A DNA stretch of 64,000 bases from Rhodococcus spelaei (GTDB lineage Bacteria; Actinomycetota; Actinomycetes; Mycobacteriales; Mycobacteriaceae): assembly GCF_006704125.1 (NCBI RefSeq), contig NZ_VIGH01000003.1:372001-436000 (forward strand), read 5' to 3'. This document shows, piece after piece, positions 57,364-64,000 of this stretch; the first letter of the stretch is position 1; every line of letters starts with the position of its first letter. The notes below the pieces were generated by a model. It saw nothing but the letters and a program-made list of their open reading frames with translations. It made no database searches and had not been told where the DNA came from. The translations under genes and the position numbers were made by a program.

Positions 57364-58727
57364 GCACCGATCGGGAGATCCCGGCGCCGCCGCGACGCCG
57401 GATCCGACCCTGGGAGGCGGCGGCCCTGGTCGGACTGCTGTGCGCGGTCGCGGCGGCGGGTGCGCTCACGCTGCACTCCCATCGGCCGGGTGACGCCCAG
57501 TCCGGCTCGGCGAGCACCACGGCCACCGTCAACCCGTTCGAACAGGCGCGTCGGGCCGGCGTGCAGACCCTGCTCGACCGGTGGGCGGGAGCGGTGCGCG
57601 ACGGCGACGCCGCGGCTCTGGCCGCGCTGTTCGACCAGCGTGCGCTGCCGGGATTTCGCGACGCCGAGATCGCGCGCATGCACAACCTGTCCGGCGTACC
57701 GCTGTCGGACTGGGGTTACGAGATCGGCGGCGACCCGGAGACGCCCGTGCCGACGGACCTCGCCGAGCAGCTGGGTGCGACCGACGTGTGGGCGCCGCCG
57801 GTGTACCTGCGGTACGCGATCGACGGCGCCGACCCCGGGCCGACCCGTAAGCCGGTCTCGCTGGTGGTCGCCCGTCGCGGCGACGACTGGAAGCTGGTCT
57901 CGGATCGTCCGCTGCCCGAGTACGGTCGCCAGACCTGGCGGGGGCCTTGGGATTTCGGTCCGGTGATTGCGCGCAGGGTGGACACGGACTCGCACACCTC
58001 GGTGGTGCTCGGCCACCCGGACCAGGAGCAGTGGGTCGACTCGCTCGCCGGGGAGCTGCGGACCGCGGTGCCGGCGGTGACCGACCTGTGGGGCGAGCAG
58101 TGGTCGCGTCGCACGGTGGTCATGGTCTCGTCGAGCCAGGACGAGTTCACCGAGCAGGCGGGCTCGGGGCACAGCGGCTCCGACATCGCCGCGGTCGCGG
58201 TGTCGGACGCGGTCGTGCCCGGGTCGACCGTCGTGACCGGGCAGCGGGTCGTGTTCAGTCCGGCCTCGGCGGAGCGGCTCACCGCGGACACCCGGAGGTC
58301 GGTGCTGCGGCACGAGCTGACCCACATCGCGTCGCGCGCGGTCACCATCGACGGCTCGCCGCTGTGGATGCTCGAGGGTTTCGCCGACTACTCGGGTCAC
58401 CGCGGATCGGGCATCACCGTCGCGGCGGGCGCACCGACCGTCGCCGCCGCGGTCGCGGTGCACGGCCCGCCGGCGCGGTTGCCGTCGGATGCGGACTTCG
58501 CCGCGGGCGGCGAACGTTCGCTGGTGGCCTACGAGCTGGCGTGGTCGGTCAATGCCTTCGTCGCGGAGCGGTTCGGTGAGGATCGGTTGCGTGAGCTCTA
58601 CCATGCGCTGGCCGCCGGACCGGTCGACTCGGCCGGGCTCGACGAGCGCCTCGGTACGGTCCTGGGACTGTCGCAGCGCGAGCTGGTCGGACAGTGGGGC
58701 TCGTGGATGGTTGCGCACCTGCAGTGA
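57360..58727 (+). CDS. Membrane-anchored zinc metallopeptidase-like protein
   Basis: A protein of about 455 residues. After a short cytoplasmic start, one membrane helix (WEAAALVGLLCAVAAAGALTL, about 20-40) anchors a large extracytoplasmic part. An NTF2/SnoaL-like region (about 60-200) precedes a gluzincin-like peptidase with RHELTHIASR (HExxH) near residue 320 and PLWMLEGFADYSG, whose Glu is the likely third ligand. No ATG, GTG or TTG exists between the stop of the RipA-like gene and residue about 66. The best start is CTG 57360, overlapping that stop (CTGA). The two genes are thus coupled, and a joint role in cell-wall processing is plausible. Confidence 0.75.
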   Translation: MSTDREIPAPPRRRIRPWEAAALVGLLCAVAAAGALTLHSHRPGDAQSGSASTTATVNPFEQARRAGVQTLLDRWAGAVRDGDAAALAALFDQRALPGFRDAEIARMHNLSGVPLSDWGYEIGGDPETPVPTDLAEQLGATDVWAPPVYLRYAIDGADPGPTRKPVSLVVARRGDDWKLVSDRPLPEYGRQTWRGPWDFGPVIARRVDTDSHTSVVLGHPDQEQWVDSLAGELRTAVPAVTDLWGEQWSRRTVVMVSSSQDEFTEQAGSGHSGSDIAAVAVSDAVVPGSTVVTGQRVVFSPASAERLTADTRRSVLRHELTHIASRAVTIDGSPLWMLEGFADYSGHRGSGITVAAGAPTVAAAVAVHGPPARLPSDADFAAGGERSLVAYELAWSVNAFVAERFGEDRLRELYHALAAGPVDSAGLDERLGTVLGLSQRELVGQWGSWMVAHLQ

Positions 58728-58763
58728 CGTGACCCTGTGGGTGGGCCGCGGGCGGGCTACCCC

Positions 58764-58769
58764 TACGGT
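58764..58769 (+). promoter_or_regulatory. Putative -10 element of pimB'
   Basis: TACGGT ends 6 nt before ATG 58776, with no Shine-Dalgarno sequence, consistent with a leaderless mRNA. Confidence 0.4.
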
Positions 58770-58775
58770 GGACAC

Positions 58776-59903
58776 ATGCGTCGAACCCTGTTGGTGACGA
58801 ATGACTTTCCGCCTCGGCCGGGAGGTATCCAGTCCTACCTGCAGTCGTTCGCGAACGCGCTGCCGTCGGACGAGTTGGTGGTCTACGCCCCGCGCTGGCG
58901 CGGTGACAGTCACACGAAGTTCGACGCCCGCCAGCCGTTCGAGGTCGTCCGGCATCCGACCACGCTGATGCTGCCGACCCCGCTGGTCGCCCGGCGGGCC
59001 GCCAAGCTGGTGCGCTCGCGCGAGTGCGACAGCGTCTGGTTCGGCGCCGCGGCTCCGCTGGCGCTGCTCGCCCCGACCGTGCGCCGCGCCGGCGCGGAGC
59101 GGATCGTCGCGAGCACCCACGGCCACGAGGTCGGCTGGTCGATGCTGCCGGGCGCCCGGCAGTCGCTGCGCCGGATCGGCGACACCACCGACACGGTGAC
59201 CTACGTCAGCAAGTACACCCGGCGCCGGTTCTCGGCCGCCTTCGGTGCGAACGCCGCGCTCGAGCACCTGCCGCCCGGGGTCGACACCGAGGTCTTCCGG
59301 CCGGATCCGGCGGCCCGGGCGGAACTGCGGGCCCGCTACGGGCTGGGGGACCGGCCGACGATCCTGTGCCTGTCCCGGCTCGTGCCGCGCAAGGGTCAGG
59401 ACGTGCTGATCAAGGCGCTGCCGCAGATCCGTCGCTCGATCGACGGCGCCGTGCTGGTGATCGTCGGGGGTGGACCGTACGAGGGCGCGCTGCGGACGCT
59501 GGCGCGCGAGCACGGCGTCGAGGAGCACGTCGTGTTCACCGGGACCGCACCGTCGGCGGAACTGGCCGCCCACCACACCATCGCGGACGTGTTCGCCATG
59601 CCGTGCCGCACCCGCGGGGCGGGCCTGGACGTGGAAGGCCTCGGGATCGTGTTCCTCGAGGCGTCGGCAACAGGGGTTCCGGTGATCGCGGGCGACTCCG
59701 GCGGCGCGCCGGAAACGGTGCGCGAGGGGGAGACCGGGCACGTGGTCGACGGGCGGAAGGTTGCCGCCGTCGCCGAGTCGGTGGTCTCGGTTCTGGCCGA
59801 CCGTGACAGGGCGGCCGCCATGGGCGCCGCTGGGCGGCAGTGGGTTTCGGAGCAGTGGCGCTGGGACGCGCTGGCCGCCAAGCTGTCCGGACTGCTGCAT
59901 TAG
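58776..59903 (+). CDS. pimB: Phosphatidylinositol mannosyltransferase (PimB', GT4)
   Basis: A 375-residue GT-B glycosyltransferase. The N-terminal NDFPPRPGGIQSYLQ is the GT4 Gly-rich acceptor loop. STHGHEVGWS and CLSRLVPRKGQDVLI follow, then VIVGGGPYE and EGLGIVFLEASATGVPVIAGDSGGAPE, the GT4 EX7E donor-site region. In Corynebacteriales this gene (Rv2188c position) adds the second mannose in PIM synthesis from GDP-mannose. Start ATG 58776. The gene ends at composite palindrome B2. Confidence 0.94.
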   Translation: MRRTLLVTNDFPPRPGGIQSYLQSFANALPSDELVVYAPRWRGDSHTKFDARQPFEVVRHPTTLMLPTPLVARRAAKLVRSRECDSVWFGAAAPLALLAPTVRRAGAERIVASTHGHEVGWSMLPGARQSLRRIGDTTDTVTYVSKYTRRRFSAAFGANAALEHLPPGVDTEVFRPDPAARAELRARYGLGDRPTILCLSRLVPRKGQDVLIKALPQIRRSIDGAVLVIVGGGPYEGALRTLAREHGVEEHVVFTGTAPSAELAAHHTIADVFAMPCRTRGAGLDVEGLGIVFLEASATGVPVIAGDSGGAPETVREGETGHVVDGRKVAAVAESVVSVLADRDRAAAMGAAGRQWVSEQWRWDALAAKLSGLLH

Positions 59904-59972
59904 GCGCTTCGCGCCTGTGAGTCCTTCCGGCCCGCCAGGGGACCGAAAGGACTCACAGGCGGCGGAGCCGCC
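59903..59972. repeat. Composite palindrome family B, copy 2 (fills convergent gap)
   Basis: The whole gap between the pimB' and acyl-CoA synthetase stops consists of a GGCGC-TTC-GCGCC hairpin, a core palindrome with arms CTGTGAGTCCTTCCGG (59915-59930) and CCGAAAGGACTCACAG (59943-59958), and a GGCGGC-gga-GCCGCC hairpin. It matches copy 1 at 40877-40947 in layout and most of the core. Confidence 0.85.
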
Positions 59973-61778
59973 CTACTTGGCGTAGATGGCGTCGATGTCC
60001 GCGGCGAAGCTCTGGTGGATGACGTTGCGCTTGAGCTTCATCGTCGGCGTCAGCTCGCCGGTCTCCTCGGAGAAGTCCACCGGCAGGATGCGGTACTTCT
60101 TGATCGACTCGGCGTGCGAGACCAGCTTGTTGGCCTCCGCGATCGCCGCGTCGACCTCGGCGACGAGGTCCGCGTCGGCGAGCAGGTCGGCGACGGTCGC
60201 GTCGGCGGACTTGCCGTTGCGCTCCTTCCAACCCGGCCATGCCTCCGGGTCGACCGTGATCAGGGCGCCGATGAACGGCTTCTGGTCGCCGACGACCAGG
60301 GCCTGGCTGATCAGCGGGTGGGCGCGCAGGTGGTCCTCGAGGCCGGCCGGGGCGACGTTCTTGCCGCCGGCGGTGACGATGATTTCCTTCTTGCGGCCGG
60401 TGATGGTGATGTAGCCCTCGGTGTCGACCGATCCCAGGTCGCCGGTGTGGAACCAGCCGTCCTCGACCGCGTCCTTGCTTGCCGCCTCGTTACGCCAGTA
60501 CTCGCTGAAGACCACCGGGCCGGACAACAGGATCTCGCCGTCCTCGCCGATGCGAACGGCGTTGCCCGCCAGCGGCTTGCCCACGGTGCCGATCTTCTGG
60601 TGGCCGGGGGTGTTCACCGCGACCGCGGCCGAAGTCTCGGTCAGCCCGTAACCCTCGTAGATCGTCACGCCCATGCCGCGGAAGAAGTGTCCGAGCCGGG
60701 CGCCGAGGGGTGCGCCGCCGGAGATGGCCAGCTGGCACTGTCCGCCGAGCGCGGCCCGGAGCTTGCCGTAGACCAGCTTGTCGAACACGGCGTGCTTGAC
60801 GTTCAGGATCAGCCCGGCGCCGCCGGTGTCCTGCGCCTGGCTCCACTGCACGGCGACCTCGGTGGCGGCGTCGAAGATCTTGCCCTTGCCGTCGCCGTGT
60901 GCCTTCTGCCGGGCGGTGTTGTAGACCTTCTCGAACACCCGCGGCACCGACAGGATGAAGTCCGGCTTGAACACCCCGAAGGTCGCGACGAGGTTCTTGA
61001 TGTCGGCGGTGTGCCCGACGGTGGCGCCGGCGTCGAACGCGGCGAGGCTGACGGCACGGGCCAGGACGTGCGCCATCGGCAGGAACATCAGGGTGCGGCG
61101 ACCGGGCTGCAGCAGTGAGCCGAAGCCGGAGGTGGTGATGCCGCGGGACTCGGCGATCAGGTTCGAGTGGGTGAGCTGGCAGCCCTTGGGGCGTCCGGTG
61201 GTGCCCGAGGTGTAGATGAGGGTGGCCGGATCGGCGGCAGACAGGGCGTCGGCGCGCGTGCGGACCTGCTCGTCGGTGATCTCGGCGCCGAGTGCGACGA
61301 GTTCGGCGACCGCTCCGGCGCCGTCGCCGCCCTCGATCTGCAGGACCTTGCGCAGGGCAGGCGACTCGGCGGCGACCTGACCGACGGTCTCGACGTGGGC
61401 GTCGTTCTCGACCACGAGTCCGACGGCGGCGGAGTCCTCGAGGATCCAGCGGACCTGCTCGGCGGAGGAGGTCTCGTAGATCGGCACGGTGACACCGCCC
61501 GCGGACCAGATCGCGAAGTCGATCAGCGGCCACTCGTAGCGGGTGGCCGACATCAGCGCGACGCGGTCACCGGGCTGCACGCCCAGCGCGATCAGACCCT
61601 TGGCGACCTTGGTGACCTCGGCCGCGAAGTCGCGGGCGGTGACGTTCGTCCAGGTGGACCCGACCAGGCGCTTGAATACGACGAGGTCGGGTCGCTGTGC
61701 GGCGTGGGTGTAGACCGCGTCGACAGCGGATGCGTCCTCGGGAACGGTGAAAGTTGAGGGAACGCTGAACTCACGCAC
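59973..61778 (-). CDS. Long-chain acyl-CoA synthetase (FadD15-like)
   Basis: A 601-residue AMP-forming acyl-CoA ligase. The ATP loop [19 protein letters not shown] is near residue 180, with [10 protein letters not shown] near 360, [13 protein letters not shown] near 430 and the A10 Lys region near the end (TPTMKLKRN). It activates long-chain fatty acids as acyl-AMP and then acyl-CoA. The gene position corresponds to fadD15 (Rv2187). GTG 61778 is selected since GGAGG lies 5 nt before it. GTG 61793 lacks such a site. Confidence 0.93.
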   Translation of the reverse strand: MREFSVPSTFTVPEDASAVDAVYTHAAQRPDLVVFKRLVGSTWTNVTARDFAAEVTKVAKGLIALGVQPGDRVALMSATRYEWPLIDFAIWSAGGVTVPIYETSSAEQVRWILEDSAAVGLVVENDAHVETVGQVAAESPALRKVLQIEGGDGAGAVAELVALGAEITDEQVRTRADALSAADPATLIYTSGTTGRPKGCQLTHSNLIAESRGITTSGFGSLLQPGRRTLMFLPMAHVLARAVSLAAFDAGATVGHTADIKNLVATFGVFKPDFILSVPRVFEKVYNTARQKAHGDGKGKIFDAATEVAVQWSQAQDTGGAGLILNVKHAVFDKLVYGKLRAALGGQCQLAISGGAPLGARLGHFFRGMGVTIYEGYGLTETSAAVAVNTPGHQKIGTVGKPLAGNAVRIGEDGEILLSGPVVFSEYWRNEAASKDAVEDGWFHTGDLGSVDTEGYITITGRKKEIIVTAGGKNVAPAGLEDHLRAHPLISQALVVGDQKPFIGALITVDPEAWPGWKERNGKSADATVADLLADADLVAEVDAAIAEANKLVSHAESIKKYRILPVDFSEETGELTPTMKLKRNVIHQSFAADIDAIYAK

Positions 61779-61892
61779 GAAGGCCTCCGACACTGAGGAT
61801 ACTGACGAGTAGGTTTCTACTCGGCTCCACTGTAACGCCTGCGGATGCGACCTGCGCCACGCCCAGCGCACCGCGTATGTGAAGCTAACCGG

Positions 61893-62291
61893 GTGAGCAG
61901 CATTCAGGTCGCGGACCAGACCTTCATCGCGGCGGCCCCGGCGCGGGTCGCAGAGTGGCTCGGCGCCCCGTCCAAATGGCGGCGCTGGTGGCCGGATCTC
62001 CAGGTCGCCGTGCGGGAAGACCGCGCCGACAAGGGGATTCGCTGGACCGTCACCGGTGCGCTGACCGGAACCATGGAAGTCTGGCTGGAGCCGGTCCTGG
62101 ACGGGACCATCGTGCACTACTTCCTGCACGCCGAACCGACGGGCGTGGGTCCTGCCGACCTGGCGAAGATGGATCTCGCGGCCGCCAACCGCGCGCGTCG
62201 CGTGGCGGGCAAGGACGTGACCTTCGAAGCCAAGAAGTCCCTCGAGGCGGGCCGGGCCGCGGGCGAGTCGCCCGCCGCCGTCGCGGGGTAG
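61893..62291 (+). CDS. SRPBCC-family protein 1
   Basis: A 132-residue START/SRPBCC-fold protein ([23 protein letters not shown]-rich middle [40 protein letters not shown]). The C-terminal 35 residues form a basic Ala-rich helix. Such proteins bind hydrophobic ligands. It corresponds to the mycobacterial Rv2186c position. The start is GTG 61893. It lies 53 bp upstream of a second SRPBCC gene and the ArsA-like gene in the same orientation, forming a conserved cluster. The ligand is unknown. Confidence 0.85.
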   Translation: MSSIQVADQTFIAAAPARVAEWLGAPSKWRRWWPDLQVAVREDRADKGIRWTVTGALTGTMEVWLEPVLDGTIVHYFLHAEPTGVGPADLAKMDLAAANRARRVAGKDVTFEAKKSLEAGRAAGESPAAVAG

Positions 62292-62344
62292 TACGCACTA
62301 CGCGGCCCGTGAACGCGGGCCGTCGGAAAGGAAGCGTTCGCCGT

Positions 62345-62782
62345 ATGGCCGACAAGACCAAGATGTCGATCACCGTCGCCGCACCGCCCGATCGGGTGAT
62401 GGACGTGATCGCCGACTACGACGCGTACCCCGAATGGGTGGCTGCGGCGAAGTCGGTCGAGGTGCTCTCGACCGGCCCGCGCGGGCGCGCGAAGCAGGTG
62501 CGGTTCGTGCTCGACGCGGGCATGGTCAAGGACACCTACGTGCTCGAGTTCGACTGGGCCGCGGACGGCCGCTCGGTGACCTGGGAACTGCTCTCCGGCG
62601 AGATCCAGAAGGCGCAGTCCGGCTCCTACAGTCTCGAGCCGACACCCGACGGCTCGACGGTGGTGACCTACGAGCTGACGGTGGACCTGAACATCCCGAT
62701 GATCGGCCTGTTCAAGCGCAAGGCAGAGAAGGCCATCACCGACACCGCGCTCAAGGAACTGAAGAAGCGGGTCGAGGGCTGA
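62345..62782 (+). CDS. SRPBCC-family protein 2 (polyketide cyclase/dehydrase-like)
   Basis: A 145-residue START-fold protein. MSITVAAPPDRVMDVIADYDAYPEWVAAAKSVEVLS is the classic coenzyme Q-binding/polyketide cyclase N-terminus. RYELTV-like strands and a C-terminal amphipathic helix (AEKAITDTALKELKKRVEG) follow. The mycobacterial counterpart is Rv2185c (TB16.3). GGAAAGGAAGCG upstream of ATG 62345 is a good ribosome-binding site. The TGA stop overlaps the first possible (CTG) codon of the ArsA-like frame. Confidence 0.9.
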   Translation: MADKTKMSITVAAPPDRVMDVIADYDAYPEWVAAAKSVEVLSTGPRGRAKQVRFVLDAGMVKDTYVLEFDWAADGRSVTWELLSGEIQKAQSGSYSLEPTPDGSTVVTYELTVDLNIPMIGLFKRKAEKAITDTALKELKKRVEG

Positions 62783-62811
62783 CCGCGCTCGACTCCGACG
62801 CGTACCCCCGG

Positions 62812-64000
62812 GTGCAGCTGATCGTCGGCAAGGGCGGCGTCGGCAAGTCGACGATCGCGGCGGCCACCGCAATCGCGCTGGCGTGCAAGGGGATGCGAGT
62901 TCTGGTCGTGTCGCTCGACCAGGCCCATTCACTGCGCGAGGTGTTCGGACTGCCATGGCGTCCCGGTGGTGCGGACACCGTGAGCGAGGCAACCGAGGGC
63001 GTCGAGGTGCTCGAACTCGACACGCTGGCGTTGCTGGAACACCGGCTGGCCGCGCTGTCCGCGATGGTGCCGGCCGGCGGCGACCACGAGCACGGGTCGC
63101 CACTCACGCTGCCGGACCCCGAGGAGCTGACGGGACTGCCGGGGGCGCAGGAACTCGTCGGTCTCGCCGAGGTGACCCGGCTGGCCGGGTCCGGGGACTG
63201 GGACGTGGTGCTCGTGGACTGCCCGGCGACCGCGGACGCGCTGCGCCTGCTCACCGTTCCCGAGCTGGTTTCCGATGCGGTCGAACGGATCTGGCCCCGG
63301 CACCGCCGGGTGATGTCGGGTGCGGGTGCGGCGCAGTGGCAGCTGCTCGCGGCGCTGCTGGTCGACCGCCTCCTCGACTCGACCGTGCCGATCCGTGCAC
63401 TGTTGGCCGACGGCACCAGGACCGGCGTGCGGCTGGTTGTCACCGCGCAGTCGGTCGCGGCGGCGGAGGCGCGCCGGACCGTGACCGCGCTGGCACTGCT
63501 CGGCCTGCGTCTCGACGGCGTCATCGTGAACAATGTTCTGCCGCTGTATGATTCGCAGCCGTCCGGGGGTTTCGAGCATCCCGTCCTGCGGTGGTACGCG
63601 GACCGGTGCGCCGATCAGCGGGCCGCCGTCGACGGGTTGCGTGACGCACTCGGTGACGTTCCGGTGCTCGTCGGGATGGATTGCGGCAGCGAGCCGGTAG
63701 GGTTGACCCCTCTCGCCGCGCTGGCCGACGCACTCTTCCCGGGTGCGAGCGAACCGTTGCCCGCAGGCGAGGCTGCGGCGGCTCCGACTGTCGTACTGGA
63801 ATCGGGGGTGGGAGTGGAGTCGGTGTATGCGCTTCGCCTGCCGCTGCCGCTGGTCGATCCGTCGACGCTGACCGTCGGCCGGGTCGAGGACGACCTGCTC
63901 ATCGGTGCGGCGGGTGTTCGCCGCCGGGTCACGCTCGCATCCGTGCTGCGGCGGTGCGTCACCGACAGCGCCGGCTTCGAGGGCGGCGACCTGGTGGTGC
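62812..64000 (+). CDS. ArsA/GET3-like ATPase (5' part, runs off right edge)
   Basis: The frame runs without a stop from 62779 to the window end (at least 396 codons). GTG 62812 gives MQLIVGKGGVGKSTIAAA, the deviant Walker A of the ArsA/GET3/MinD class. The A-loop DQAHSL replaces the usual DPAHSL, and VVLVDCPATADALRLL gives the switch II Asp. The cluster with two SRPBCC proteins is conserved in mycobacteria (Rv2184c). Role unknown; it is not an arsenite pump by context. An earlier CTG start at 62779 (overlapping the previous stop) cannot be excluded. Confidence 0.88.
   Translation, partial: MQLIVGKGGVGKSTIAAATAIALACKGMRVLVVSLDQAHSLREVFGLPWRPGGADTVSEATEGVEVLELDTLALLEHRLAALSAMVPAGGDHEHGSPLTLPDPEELTGLPGAQELVGLAEVTRLAGSGDWDVVLVDCPATADALRLLTVPELVSDAVERIWPRHRRVMSGAGAAQWQLLAALLVDRLLDSTVPIRALLADGTRTGVRLVVTAQSVAAAEARRTVTALALLGLRLDGVIVNNVLPLYDSQPSGGFEHPVLRWYADRCADQRAAVDGLRDALGDVPVLVGMDCGSEPVGLTPLAALADALFPGASEPLPAGEAAAAPTVVLESGVGVESVYALRLPLPLVDPSTLTVGRVEDDLLIGAAGVRRRVTLASVLRRCVTDSAGFEGGDLVV

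Overview
The window is about 64 kb of very GC-rich (roughly 70%) chromosomal DNA from a mycolic-acid actinobacterium, most likely Rhodococcus or a close Nocardiaceae relative. The reasons are the gene order, which follows the Mycobacterium tuberculosis Rv2228c to Rv2184c block almost gene for gene, frequent GTG starts, many apparently leaderless promoters, and Corynebacteriales-type genes (RNase H/CobC fusion, Hip1-like lipoprotein, GlnE with GlnA1/GlnA2, PimB', DUF3043, DUF4191). I see no transposase, phage gene, CRISPR array, tRNA or rRNA. This is mainly core genome, and most of the novelty lies in the intergenic DNA.

Layout. 1-4.9 kb: the 3' part of the RNase H/CobC fusion gene, a dicarboxylate-type symporter, an ArsB/SLC13 transporter, a DUF1697 protein and the RNase P RNA. 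4.9-9.8 kb: a small membrane protein, a 37-codon ORF, a small conserved protein, an RNB nuclease, a CHAD protein, proline iminopeptidase and a lipoprotein. 9.9-18 kb: panB, an AbiEi/DUF559-like gene flanked by repeats, a Hip1-like hydrolase, glnA2 and glnE. 18-24 kb: an NlpC/P60 protein, a four-gene osmoprotectant ABC operon and glnA1. 24-30 kb: RDD protein, DUF4191, lipA, lipB, an epimerase-like protein and sucB (E2 with two lipoyl domains). This places lipoate synthesis beside a lipoylated enzyme. 30-35 kb: a small protein, pepA, gcvT and ilvE. 35-37.4 kb: cobU-cobT-cobS, the cobalamin lower-loop genes. 37.4-43 kb: DUF3043, glycerate kinase, a HesB-type Fe-S protein, a PfkB kinase and asnB. 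43-51 kb: the respiratory supercomplex genes ctaC, ctaF, qcrB, qcrA, qcrC and ctaE, with a ThDP enzyme inserted. 51-55 kb: a conserved protein, trpD, a stand-alone Lrp ligand domain, a DEDDh/GIY-YIG nuclease and a small Cys-rich protein. 55-59 kb: a c-di-AMP riboswitch, two NlpC/P60 peptidoglycan hydrolases and a membrane metallopeptidase. 59-64 kb: pimB', a FadD15-like acyl-CoA synthetase, two SRPBCC proteins and the start of an ArsA-like ATPase.

Several genes work together. GlnA1, GlnA2 and GlnE form the nitrogen assimilation module, with a GlnR-type box upstream of glnA1. LipA and LipB modify SucB, and GcvT acts in the lipoate-dependent glycine cleavage system. The Qcr and Cta genes encode the bcc-aa3 supercomplex. 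AsnB, three NlpC/P60 proteins and the riboswitch point to cell-wall control.

The most unusual sequence is a set of intergenic palindromes. Four sequence families, nine copies in all, were found. Two families fill convergent gaps from stop codon to stop codon. Another pair brackets the AbiEi/DUF559 gene. These and the apparent decay of a second riboswitch are the best leads for further work.
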